A stretch of 64,000 nucleotides of DNA from Cyathus striatus (lineage: Eukaryota > Basidiomycota > Agaricomycetes > Agaricales > Nidulariaceae): assembly GCA_025738555.1 (NCBI GenBank), contig JAOVFP010000018.1, positions 2,356,001 through 2,420,000 of the forward strand, in the 5' to 3' direction. Positions 23,835 to 34,807 of this stretch are shown piece after piece (within the stretch, counting starts at the first letter, position 1; each line of letters starts with the position of its first letter). Made by a program: the position numbers and the translations under genes. A model generated the notes under the pieces. The model was given only the letters and a program-made list of their open reading frames with translations. It did no database searches and had not been told where the DNA came from.

Positions 23835-24877
23835 CAGTTGGGGTCATGCAAACACCACCAACTTTAATATCTCAACAACGCGAATTTTTTGGTACAAACC
23901 GACTTCAGATTCAGAATCAGCAGCCTCAGAAACGTCAAAAAACGATGTTTTCGGAAAGTTCCCACGAGAAAATAGGTGCGCCAAATTTTTTGACCAAAAA
24001 ATTGACATGTTACAGGGTCTAAATCTACCTGATTCAGGCCGTGGACCCTATCACGGCATAGGAGGGAACTGAAATGTCTCAGGAAACACAAGTTTTGACT
24101 CAAAACTGTAAAACTACGTACATAATAATAAGTATGCACTTACATTTTTTAAAGTAAGCGCCAAACAAAGGAAATACTACCATGCTGACACATCAGAGGT
24201 TGCTGACTAAGGCTATCAGCTTGGTGCGCTCTGTTGGCGTGCTGGTCTGAACTCCGACTACAGAGGGAACTAAATGTATTGACAACCCTTGTCTACTCCA
24301 AGTCCACTCCACTAAGTAGTTACTGCTTCAATATTCTTGATGGGTACTTATGGCTTTGAATCTATGACTTGTCAAGAATAAAATAGTTGTCTAATGAAAT
24401 TACTTTAAAGTTTGTAGCAATTAGTATGTAGTACTATTGATTACATATTTCTTTATAGTAACATTCTTTTGCTGCTGTTGCTGCAGTGTTTTTATACAAT
24501 CCATTTAAGCAAGATTTAATACCTTTTAAAGGATTTTTGGGCATTTTTTACAATGTATATCACAGGTATGACCTGTTACTTATAATTTTTTAGCGCCAGA
24601 ACGGGTACTCCGGTGGGGGTTATTTTTACGGAATCATAACTAGATTAATGAAAGGATGCCAAAAATGAATTTTCCGAGATTTTACCTGTTTTTTTCGGCC
24701 GTACGCCAAATTTTTGGGTCAAAAATACAAAAAATCAGTTTGAGCGAAATCGGCTCGTGGAAATCAAAAGCTAACCCTCGAAATATGCTATTCCGACGGT
24801 TTTCGGAGGTCAGAAGTCATCTGGGCTGTGGGAAAAAATCAACCAAAAAAGTTGGTGGTGTTTGCATGACCCCAACT
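23835..24877. mobile_element. Short non-autonomous Tc1/mariner-like element
   Basis: Inverted ends begin CAGTTGGGGTCATGCAAACA and continue for about 30 bp, with an exact match on the other side. A TA dinucleotide flanks each end (23833-23834 and 24878-24879), the target duplication of the Tc1/mariner group. No transposase fragment is evident. Subterminal stretches (agattcagaatcag; ccaaattttttg; aaaattgacatgttac) are shared with the element at 56213-57265, so the two belong to one family. Confidence 0.75.
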
Positions 24878-25001
24878 GTAGTAGTGACAAGCTTACTAGG
24901 ACCAGCGGTTCAAGCGAACGAACATCCATCATAATCACATGATGCATTTGAAATTTTGATGCGGAACAATGAAATTAAATCTCCGCATCGCTAGTGTACA
25001 T

Positions 25002-25162
25002 ATGATATACTTTTCGTTGCTTATTCGCGGCCTACTTATTGTCTTTTCTCTCACTTTACTTGGAACAGGTATGAAACTCCAATTGTATTCATGATAAGAC
25101 CACATGAATAAACAATAAACAAAGGAATCTGCGCTGTGGGTACTGGCCCTACAATGGTCTAG
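25002..25162 (+). CDS. Possible two-exon microprotein with signal-like N-terminus
   Basis: ATG at 25002 opens a hydrophobic stretch (MIYFSLLIRGLLIVFSLTLL). A GTATGA donor at 25069 and an acceptor before 25125 would join it to a short second exon ending in TAG at 25162, 34 aa in all. It could be a tiny secreted or membrane peptide, the first exon of something longer, or chance. Low confidence. Confidence 0.2.
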
Positions 25163-25345
25163 ACTCTACGTTCGTCGCGTGGCTGGTTAGTGCGTAAGAG
25201 AATGAACTATGAAATAGCATTGGCCGCCACGCAAATATCTACCGTATATAATACAAGGTGAACTCGACACCATTCGTCACAAATTTTTATCTTCACGCAT
25301 TTCAACCGAAAATCCCAAAATCACAATCACCTGCACTTATACCTC

Positions 25346-26538
25346 ATGCTTCCCAACACAGCATTGCTGACTACCAAACTCCGACGGAAGACGTTGATTT
25401 CAGATTTGCCCATGCAATACGAACATGTTCTGGCATTTGATCCCACTCACATTCCTGACATAAATCGCATACTTTCCTGAATTAATGATCCAAACAAGGC
25501 GCAATCAGTGCAAGAAGTAATCATCGACTGCAGACATGAGGCTGGAGGTATTAGCAAAATAACTTTACATATAGAATACAAGATTATAGAAGGTCAGCAG
25601 GCATATTTTTACACTACAGCGATGCCTATCACTAACGAATTCTCATAATAGTTTTATCAAAACTCTTTCTACTCGCTGACTTGAGAAGGTTGCGTCTTCA
25701 CTTCCGCTCTACATACAACGAAAATTTAGACACAGACGAGACGAAGAAAGCCGAAGGCTCAGTCTATCTCAAATTGCAAGTCATGATTCTCAAATACCTC
25801 ATAGGAGGTTTTCGTCCAGAGAACCTCACCAGCCTCGAAATCACAAATCTCATAGCGATGCCAAATGATCTATCGGACAATATCTTTCAATCCCAGGAAA
25901 TTCCCGCCTTCTTCAGCCCTTTCAAGGATGTCACCATTTCGATTCTATCTGATCCGAGGCTGCAAAGCCTAGACGGATGGGACGCATTAAGCTTCTGGAC
26001 GGATAGTCTTCCCAATATTCTCGAAAACATTCCCAATGCCATGCTACTTGACATCTCCACCAACGATATTGAAAGTACCGCCCTGATGCCCTGGGACTCG
26101 ATCAACATGGAAAGTTTGACAATGTTATCACTCGACGGTTTCATGTTCACGGGAAAATCCGAAGGGGTCGAAGCGTTCATCTACCGTCACCGGTTGTACA
26201 GCTTAACATTATCCGAGTGCTCGATCCTGCTTAATGAAGTCGACATGCCTCACTTTTGGAGTAACGTCTACAACTTCTTATCGGAGCAAGACAAGTGGAT
26301 TTTCAAGATCGAAGTTACTTTGAATAAAGATCGTCATGAGTATATGGTTAATCGCAATGATAAGTGCTCTGCAGACCGGGAGTGGATGAGTTACTACATT
26401 GATCATGGAGAAGGTTTCGAGCTGTGTACAGAACCCATTCCTGGGGAGGAATACGACGCTCTAGCATTAGGTGCTATGGAGGCGAGAATTAATGAGAATA
26501 CGAAAGTTGAAGATAAAAATTTAGCTCCGAGGTTGTAG
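25346..26538 (+). pseudogene. F-box/LRR-like hypothetical gene, probably disrupted
   Basis: The main exon (25652-26538) encodes about 295 aa of leucine-rich, repeat-poor sequence typical of the C-terminal part of fungal F-box-associated proteins (LADLRRLRLHF, LTSLEITNL, SLTMLSLDGF). An upstream exon ending at 25547 joins in frame across a GT-AG intron (EAG-VLSKLF). Upstream of that, the frame from ATG 25346 is cut by a TGA at 25478-25480. I see no splice pair that removes the stop, so the gene is either broken or starts downstream. No intact F-box is visible. The protein ends with an acidic tail. Confidence 0.5.
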
Positions 26539-26917
26539 ATTAGATGTGTTTACTATATGCTCGATGAGCTGTAACTAAATCAGAATAAGTAGTAAATCAT
26601 CTCGCTGAGCGAAATATTTATATTCTGTATAGATCAGTTCGACTAGCAGCAAGGAAGAACATTTCAGAATATAAATAGCCACCAAATCGTATAGATTTTT
26701 AGACCAGAAAGTTTCAGAGCTTAACAATCGTTATCATACATAAGCGCTAAGCCAAGGCTAACGCACAAGAGACTTAATTTTACTGTTTATACAACTTTAG
26801 TTGAGAAATGCTCAAGAATCAACATTCATTTTAACAACTGATGTAGTCTTCACACCAACTTTATTTATTGCGATCATAGTCCTAGTTTAAATCAACTTTA
26901 ATATCTCTAACGATACA
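26539..26917. other. Spacer between convergent genes
   Basis: A+T-rich sequence between the 3' ends of the F-box-like gene and the minus-strand P450; presumably holds both 3' UTRs. Confidence 0.4.
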
Positions 26918-28862
26918 TCATTCTAACTTCCTTTCAAATTGGAAAAAGCATTGTTCCCCAATTGGACGTGCCTTTATAAAGGTTAGGCTCCTATCTGAAC
27001 GTAAAAATACGAATCCTTACAGAATGAATATCATTGTAATTTGGCTTTGGTAGTGATTTCGGGTAATTCCCAGAAGAATCCACAACAGTATAGTCGTATC
27101 CCGCAAGAAATAGAGCAAGGATAGCCTTAATCTCTAATTTGGCGACCTTCATTCCGGTGCATGGGTGTCTGCCTTCATATATGATGTCAGTAACTCGACA
27201 CCATGTGTACAGATAAAGCATGAGACAGACCTGCGCCCCAACCAACATATGCAAACGTGCTCTTCTTATCCTCCTCCCTCCCAGGTCTATAGCGATCCGG
27301 GTCGAACATCTCAGGGTTCTCGTAAAAGTCAGTATTCATATGTGAATCAGACGTCGAATACGCTATAAACTCCCCCTTCGCAACCTTATGACCGTCAATC
27401 TCCATGTCGTCGATCACATTGCGTCGAAGCAAAGTAGTACTCTGAGTTACGCGGATGGTTTCACGGATTACAACGTCGACGATGGGCATTTCGTCTTCCC
27501 ATACGGCGATGGGGATCGCCGATAGTCGTTTGTGTAATGGCTCACTGGAGGTTGTGTCGGTATGTTTTGAGATTAGCTCGTCGACTTCCGCTTTGACTTT
27601 GTCTCTCCATTCGGGGTTACTGGCCAGGTACATCAGAGCCCAGCAGGCTAGAACGACAATTACGATGAGAAGTTGAAGCTCATATAATAGCAATGCATAC
27701 AATTCATTCCAGTGTTTATTACGCCTGCGAATATAACGGCCAAAACGAACTATTGATTTCCATGAGTAATCTATTAAGACGGTGCGGGTCGGACAACGTA
27801 CACCGATAATCTCTTTCTCCTCATCTCCCTTCGCCAGTAGAACATCAATAGCATCCGAAGAAGGAGTATGAGCCTCCCTACGCTTATCAACATAGCTCTT
27901 CAAAGTCGTATAAAGTCCCATGGTCGCAGCCGCTTTCTTCTTCTTAGCGGGGCTCGGGATCCAAGGAAGAAGTAAGGCTGTTGGCGTAGCGCTTTTCTCC
28001 AGGTCCCAATAGCATTTCTGCAAGAGAAGCATATCGTCGTAGTTAGTTGCCAGCTCGTCACATGTTGCCATCCGAACTGTCATTTGGAATACTAACTAAT
28101 AATAACGAGTGAGAGCAGTATGGGCGAAAACTGTGATATGCACGCACGTCGTAGATATTCCTGAATGGGTCAAATCTCCCTTCTTTTCCCCATGCCAACA
28201 TTCTCTTGTTCATATCTTCCATCAAAATTGGTAGAACTGTGTGTAAATCCGATAAGAAACATATAGGCTCATTCGTATATGTTTACGTTACCGTCAGATA
28301 ACCTGTTTCTGTTGAGCAACAACGCCAGTCGCTTGTTAATATCGGTGACATTTTTCTCAGTCTTTAAATCTTCACTGATATCCTTCAGATCTGGAGACTA
28401 GTTCGGAGTTGAGCTACGCTCAAGCGAGATAGAAACATAATTACGACGTACAGCTCCCATTAGAATCTTATAGCCTTCAGTGAAGTTGAGGTTCTTATCA
28501 TCGAAGAAAGCCTTGCGGGCTTCGTCTCCACGAATAGCGACTACAGAATACTAAAACGATGTCAGATAATGCAACAAGATATAATAAATGCCACGTACCT
28601 GCAGCACCCTGAATCTGAAAAGGCTACCAGTGATTTTATTGAAGTTTTCCCTTAAAAAGTCGAAACGCTTCGAGAAGAAAGTCCATGCATTAACCACTGA
28701 AAAGCCGCCTATCTCTGTAGCATCTTTCTCTTTTCCACCGAAGACCGTGGAGAGGGCGATAACAAGAAATGCAGCTAACAAAGCAGTACTTATAGGTGAC
28801 GACTGCAAAGCAGATAGACTGCCTAGCCAGCCTTCAGAGGTCAAAGAGGCGTTGGCAGACAT
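26918..28862 (-). CDS. Cytochrome P450 monooxygenase, 9 exons (CYP51-like layout)
   Basis: Exons in transcript order: 28862-28599, 28550-28452, 28397-28292, 28236-28148, 28095-27802, 27749-27701, 27647-27231, 27172-27021 and 26971-26918, giving 507 aa. It starts MSANASLT with a hydrophobic anchor (about 23-41), so it is an ER protein. The I-helix is FAGVINTG (Thr297), ExxR is ETIR (363-366), and the heme loop is GWGAGRHPCTG with Cys444. The last exon (ARPIGEQCFFQFER, stop at 26918) is needed to match the family's usual end; an in-frame stop at 26991 would end the protein early if the intron were missed. Motifs resemble the CYP51-like fungal P450 group that is not lanosterol demethylase itself. 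Substrate unknown. Confidence 0.85.
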
Positions 28863-29575
28863 TGCAAGGTCGGACGTGGTTATCGATGTTGCAGTGACGT
28901 ACTTGAGAAACACTGCATATTTATACATCTGCTCGGGAATTTTTGTAATATAAAATAGTCATTACGGCCGCCAGAATAACTCCTGTGGGTACCAGACGAG
29001 CATTAAAAGCCAAATTTGACTATCTGTTGTAGAGTCCTATTGGCAGCGCAGCGAGCTTCCATCTGTATCAATTGTTTTGGAAGTATCGGCGGCCGACCTC
29101 GTAATATGTTTTTAGTAACAATGTTTCATCCTCGAGAAGATATACATAAGACAGCAGCAGGTTCTGGGAAATTAGAATTATGTTGAGGAAGACTCCCATG
29201 GCAGTGACAAGCCAGGGATGGTCGAGACGAAAATAAAGGTTGCCATAATCACTGAGCCTCGGTGATAACCGGTATTTGTTCTTAATCCGCTGGTACTTGT
29301 TCTCGGCACAAGTTCGGCGGCTTATTACAAATCAAGACTGCAGCTATCATTGGCTAATCGAATTCACGAATTCAGTTCTACTGAATGCGCAATCTGTAAT
29401 GATCTCATGGCTCTATATAAGTGCACTATATTTCATTTCACCCCCCACCCCCCTACCCGTAAGTTCAAGTCTAAACAAAATTTCCTTAAGCAGTGTACAG
29501 CCATTACAGGTAAGTCTAACATAACATCCGGTGTACATATTGTTGTCTGAATCGATATCCTAATATATCTATCAG
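28863..29575. other. Intergenic region, divergent promoters
   Basis: Upstream of the minus-strand P450 and the plus-strand F-box-like gene. Candidate donors GTAAGT (29459, 29511) suggest 5' UTR or leader exons for the latter, but no coding first exon could be fixed. Confidence 0.4.
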
Positions 29576-30201
29576 ACCTCAGACCCAACGCAATCCTGAA
29601 CATTCCCAACGAAATATATTACCTGCTATTTGTTCATTTGTCCCCAGTAACCGACGATGCCGCTTCGAATCTGGAACACAAACTCACCTTGTGCACGCTA
29701 TCGCTAGTGTCGAAGTTGCTCCTAGCGCTAGTCGAACCACAACTAGTTCAGCATCTCCATACATTAAAGATTGGCCAAGATGTGCGCAGTTGCAGTGATG
29801 ACTTCGACATGCAACTTCTGGAACGTGAAGCATTTTATAGACTGGTACAACACGTGAAAGTGCTGCACATTGGTCGTTTCTATGAGGCACGAAATCTCAA
29901 AGCCATTTCATTCATGCCAAATATTGAAGTTCTTTGTCTCTCTTCGTTCTATTTTGATGCAATTACTTTCGATATTATATCCAAGTTTAAAAATCTGCGT
30001 TCTCTATCAATCAATTCAAGTATATTTGAAGAAAACTTGGACCTGTCTGATAATACGGAGGCTCGCTTATCTTCGTTAAAGCTGGAGGAATTTGAAATAA
30101 ACGACAAAAAATATAGCCCAGTGGCTGGAATTGTCGAGCCATTGCTAAACCACATCAAGCTCTCACTGGATTTTGATCAGTACCTGTCAATACTATTGTG
30201 A
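29576..30201 (+). CDS. F-box-like protein, 5' exon not resolved
   Basis: The open frame after a likely acceptor (atatctatcag, 29575) reads DLRPNAILNIPNEIYYLLFV, matching the start of fungal F-box domains (IPNEI..L). It then continues through leucine-rich segments (VKVLHIGRF, IEVLCLSSF, KNLRSLSIN) to a stop at 30199-30201, about 208 aa. No in-frame ATG precedes the F-box, so a short upstream exon must supply the start. Family members act as substrate adaptors of SCF ubiquitin ligases; expanded sets are common in basidiomycetes. It is short for the family and may be truncated. Confidence 0.5.
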
Positions 30202-30674
30202 GTCGGTAGATCCGATAGAGAGACTCGCAATGGATTTACATTACCAACAGTTGCGATACATCTCTGAGCTGGAAAATATAAACAGACTCGTGAAAGAATT
30301 AAAGAATCGTCGTTTATAACTCAAACAATCCTCGTAGGTGAGCTAAAGTTAGCATGCAATGTATTTAAATTTACTGAAATAAAAAATGTTGAGTTACTGT
30401 TAGATAGGTGATCGATGAAAGAATTGTCATGATACTAATAGGAACGATACTCTGGTTCGTTGCCTTGAGCACTTAGGTATTATTGAGCGGGTGGTATAAG
30501 GTTGTTGAGCTATTCAATTCCATGCGCCAGCTGTAATAACAAAACACTGAGTATTGCAGCAGAAGAACACGTTATAATGTATGGTGGATCTAGTGTAGCG
30601 AACAACATGACTCGATGGCCAAAAATTATATGCTTTAGCGCAACAATGCAAAAAACGTCTGTCTCACATTTCCT
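30202..30674. other. Spacer between convergent genes
   Basis: Non-coding. The 3' UTR of the glycine-rich gene on the minus strand is presumably here. Confidence 0.35.
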
Positions 30675-31826
30675 TTACCAAAAACCCAAAACCTTCCCGA
30701 CAACAACACCCAAAGCAACCCATCCCCCAACCCATCCCCCAGCTCCACCATTAACCGGACCCCCTGCACCATTGACAATCATTATAGCACTACTTCCAAT
30801 CGTCCTATTCAAACACTCCAAGAGATTAGAATCGTATCCTTGGGGAAGTGGAGAATCCACTGTCCCTTCCTCGCCGAAGGTGGCGGTATTGTTGTACCCA
30901 TCCAATGTGAGCGCGACGCTTGAGGCACGATAGTATTGTACAACCTGCTCTGGCTTTATTTGGTCTGACATGTTGGAGGAAGTACATGCAGTTGGTGAAT
31001 AAGGAGAGGAGATGAGGGAAGAGCAATTTCCAGTTATATCTGAAAAGAGCCAGACGGTAGTATCGCTATCTGCAAGGAGGTGGTACGTAGAGTGGTTCGT
31101 TGAGTTTGGAGAAGAGGAAAAGGTGGCGGCTATGAGTGGTCCACCGGGGCGCGTTGTATTCTCTGGTTGGCCGTACCGGATAAGTGTAGTTAGAACTGAA
31201 GTCAAAGAGAGAAAGAAATAAGGAACGAGACGAAAGCAACATACCTCCTCAATCGAATGATATATGTATGCGCCGCTTGCCATGCCAGCGGAAGTCCAAA
31301 CGACTGGCCAGAACCAATACGGAAAATCACGACCTGCAACGCCACGTCCTGAGACTCCCGGGTATCCACTACCATAAGTTCTATTGAACTTGGTCAGCCA
31401 CCATGAAACAGAGAGTGAGGCGAGCTGCATGAAACAAGAATGTAGAATCAAACGCTCAAGTAAAGAAATACGCACTTCGTCCCGTATATGCCTTCTCTCG
31501 TTCCCCCGCCAACTGTCCGTCCTTCAAAGGGCATACCAGCTGAAATCTTTCTCGATCCACCACCGTAAGAACCCATTCCCCAGCCTCCTACTACATGCTA
31601 CTAGTCAGAATTGTTGGATATTAACTGAAAGGAAAGTATTCGAACCACTCATCCCACCCATACCGTGACCACCTGTCATTCCCCCACGACCCATCCCGTA
31701 TCCGGATCCATGAGCGGAAGATCCATGTCCTGATGCATGTCCGCCCGAACCATGCCCCCCACCTCCTTTTCGGCGGACGTGAGGTTTCTTGTTTGACTTA
31801 GGGCTCACTAGAAATGGAATGAACAT
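30675..31826 (-). CDS. Glycine-rich membrane protein, paralogue 1
   Basis: Exons 31826-31646, 31587-31476 and 31380-30675. After a Gly/His/Ser-rich N-terminal region (about residues 20-60) comes a conserved TYGSGYPG..GRGVAGRDFPYWFWPVVW block, then an N-glycosylatable, Cys-containing ectodomain (NCSS, QYYRASSVALTLDGYNNTAT, ECLNRT). It ends with a hydrophobic C-terminus suitable for a membrane or GPI anchor. This is a widespread basidiomycete family of unknown role (from memory). No clear signal peptide is seen, so a 5' exon may be missing. Positions 31176-31244 correspond to an intron in the paralogue, but here the acceptor is GG instead of AG and the 69 nt are open in frame. The protein is 332 aa with them, 309 without. 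Confidence 0.7.
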
Positions 31827-32618
31827 TATTGAGAGATACTATAATTTAAGCGATAAGCGAGATGGAGGTAGGTTTAGCAAGTGGTGATGGTGGTGCTAAA
31901 GAAGAGAAGAGAATGAACTCCGCGTATTATAAATTTACATTTATGGGTATGAATTGTAAGTCAGCCAATTCATAATATTAAACTTTTATTTGAATGGAAT
32001 AAAAAACTATATAGCGCATGAAACCTGGGGTGCACCACGATTGCCTCAACAAAAAATGTTTACACAAATGATGTTCTTTACACACACACGGGAGAATCGA
32101 ACTCCAAGCGTCAGCGCTCAGCGCTCAGCAGCGATGCAACCAATGCTACAACTACATAAACGCTATCCTATAATGCCTTGATGTATACTCATTGTTCTCC
32201 TAACATAACCAAGCCGTAAGTACTTAAGTCATAATCAGCGTTATGCGCACTGACCGTTCAGGCCAAATACTTATTTTGATGCATATGCAACGCTATTGGA
32301 TACACCTACGACTGCATACTGTACAATGTATAATTACTTGATGTACACATGACACACCCAAAGAGTCAAGCTGCCGAAGGAAAGGTTTGATACACACATC
32401 GTTACATCGAACTCCGACAAAATTACAACGTAAGTAGTAAGGGTGCGGATGTACAGCTACACAAGCACAAAAGTGCCGACAAAAAATACAAGGTTCCAAA
32501 CGCGCGCAAGAAATATTAAATAATGTTAATATGCTGCTCGTCCACTCCCTCTGAACCACCCCTTCCTTCTGTAATGCAAGATGCAGGATACAACACAACA
32601 CATACACCCTCCTCGCAC
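31827..32618. other. Intergenic region between paralogues
   Basis: Promoter of paralogue 1 and 3' flank of paralogue 2. No other coding frame is supported. Confidence 0.4.
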
Positions 32619-34169
32619 TCACAAAACCCCAACGATCCTCCCAATCACAACACCCAATAACACCCACCCCCCAAGAGCACCCCCAGTAACGCCCATAGTA
32701 CGCACTGCCCCATCTAGAAGCACCGCACTCTGCCCAATCGTCCCATTCAAGCAATACAACAACGCTCCATCATAACCACCCGGGAGCGGGGAATCAGGGG
32801 CACTATCATTAGCCGCATACGTAGCGGTATTATTATACCCATCCAGCGTCAACGCGATAGACGATGCGCGATAGTACTGCACCACTTGTTCAGGTTTCAG
32901 CTGCGAACTTGAGGAATTGGAGTTGTCGGAGGAAGAGTTGAATGCGACGGGCTGGGATGAAGTTGGGAGGAATGAGGAACAGTTCGCTGTGATGTCGGAG
33001 TAGAGCGCGTTCATAGTGTCGCTATCGGAGAGGATGTGGAAGGTTGAGTGTTCTGAGGCGATTTCTGCGGAGGAGAATGCGGCTGTTGTTAGTGCGCCAC
33101 CGGGGCGGGATGTGTTTTCTGGTCTTCCGTACTGTGAGTGTTGAGTTGGTTAGTGTGATGTTTAGGAAGGAGAGAAAGGGAATTGAAGAGATCAATAAGT
33201 GAGAGAATTATAAGATAGCGGAAAAGAGAAGGCAGACGGAGACAGGTAACAGGAAATCATCTGATAGATGGTAGTAGAAGACGAAGGCAAACGGAAAGGG
33301 TAGATGAAATACGAAATGGAGAATCGAAATTAAGGAGTGGATAAGGAGACGGTAGACGCACCTCATCAATCGAGTGATAGAAATACTCTCCGCCTGCGAC
33401 ACCCGCCATAGGCCAAACGACAGGCCAGAACCAGTAAGGGAATCCACGGCCGTCAACGCCGCGTCCTGCTATTCCTGGGTACCCGCTTCCATAAGACCTG
33501 TTGGGGGTAGTTAATCAACGTGTTACCGATGAAATGAGAACGATAATAAGTAGAATAGGCATAAAGCAGAAATAAGCATCTTCCGGTAGACAGATTACAG
33601 GAGAGCTCGTAGGCGGAGGCAATCGAATGGACACATGAAAGCGAAAGAAATCACAACTCACCTAGACCCATAAATCGTATCCCTAGTTCCTCCGCCCGCC
33701 ATCCGTCCGGCAAAAGGCATGCCAGATGCAATAGCCTTAGGCGATCCACCGCCTTTCGACCCCCAAACAGCAGTAGGGCTCTTCTTCCCCCAAGGCCAGG
33801 AGTTCATCTTGCTCTTAGTCTTTTTGGAAGAGCGACCCCAGGACGATGTACCGGGAGTACCAGACCATGAAGAGCCTATACGTTCAATGTTGAGCTGCTT
33901 TCCCTCGGACTTGCAAGGGGGGAATTCATACCTTTTCCTGAGCCCCACCATGATGAGCCTTTCCCGCTGCTGCTGCTACTGCCGGAACTTCCGCTCCCAC
34001 TGCTCCCCCCTCCCTTTGGGCTACCGCTTCCGCCCTTGCCACTTCCACTGCTGCTGCCACCACCCTTTCCACCTCCACTGCTGCTTCCGCCGCCCTTTCC
34101 ACCACCCCCGCCTCCTTTACGTCGTCCAAGAGTTTGGTTACGAGGTGGTGATACGTATGGAATGTACAT
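32619..34169 (-). CDS. Glycine-rich membrane protein, paralogue 2
   Basis: Exons 34169-33932, 33875-33662, 33497-33362 and 33131-32619 give 366 aa. The N-terminus has a long Gly/Ser low-complexity tract (residues ~17-75) with GGGKGGGSSSG units. The conserved block SYGSGYPGIAGRGVDGRGF, FPYWFWPVVW and SIDEYGRPENTSRPGG matches the neighbour at 30675, as do the NCSS/QYYRASS/YNNTAT ectodomain and the hydrophobic tail (GGWVLLGVVIGRIVGVL). The third intron (33132-33361, 230 bp) is normal GT-AG, which gives the reference for the altered intron in paralogue 1. It is probably a cell-surface or membrane protein; biochemical function unknown. Confidence 0.75.
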
Positions 34170-34724
34170 ATCGAGATATAACGAGAATTAGTAGTTCAGT
34201 GAGGAATATGATTCCAGTAGAAAGATGTATAAAGAAAGTAAACACAATTCGCGGTGGTGGTGGGGGTTGTGGTTATAAGTCAAGATATGGAAGTAGGTGG
34301 AGCAGTGCTCGAAGCTCTTAAATACGTTACCACTGAACAGTTCCACTTCGAATAGAGTGGCGGGATTGACGAAAATGACACAATGACACAGGTGGTTGCG
34401 TAAGAGGTGTTTGATTTTGAATACAGTACGTTCTCGACCGTTGGCTACACGCTCCACTTCGCTACGAATTGGTATGAGGCATTGAGGTAAGAAGGGTTGT
34501 TGGGTGTTGAATACTGGTAAGGACTCGAAAACACCAGAAGTAGAATAGAGTAGAGGAACAAATCGACCTGGTACCTAACTATTGAAATTAAGAAGTCGTG
34601 CATCATGATTGTTCTCTTGGTCTCTAACAAATAGAATAATATATAAATGCCACATGAAATTCAACTATTTGGCTCGAAGGGATCTGAGAAAAGATAAAAT
34701 AAGATAAATATCAATTTAATGTTA
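34170..34724. other. Intergenic region
   Basis: Non-coding spacer between the glycine-rich gene and the tRNA gene. Nothing else is seen. Confidence 0.4.
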
Positions 34725-34807
34725 TGCATTGACCGGGAGTCGAACCCGGAGCTAGGCCATACACCGAGAAGTGGGAAGACCCAATGTTACCGCTACACCA
34801 TCAATGC
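34725..34807 (-). tRNA. tRNA-Gly (anticodon CCC) with 12-nt intron
   Basis: The acceptor stem GCATTGA/TCAATGC is perfect. The D-stem GTGT/ACAT, anticodon stem GGGTC/GGCCT and T-arm CCGGGTTCGACTCCCGG all pair. The anticodon loop reads TTCCCA, then a 12-nt intron (34760-34771) placed after position 37, then T. This gives anticodon CCC for glycine codon GGG. The 3' CCA is not encoded, as usual in eukaryotes. Confidence 0.93.

Noticed and set aside
34188..34457. Cysteine/histidine-rich 89-aa minus frame
   Set aside because: Lies upstream of the glycine-rich gene in low-complexity CA/TG sequence with no zinc-finger spacing.
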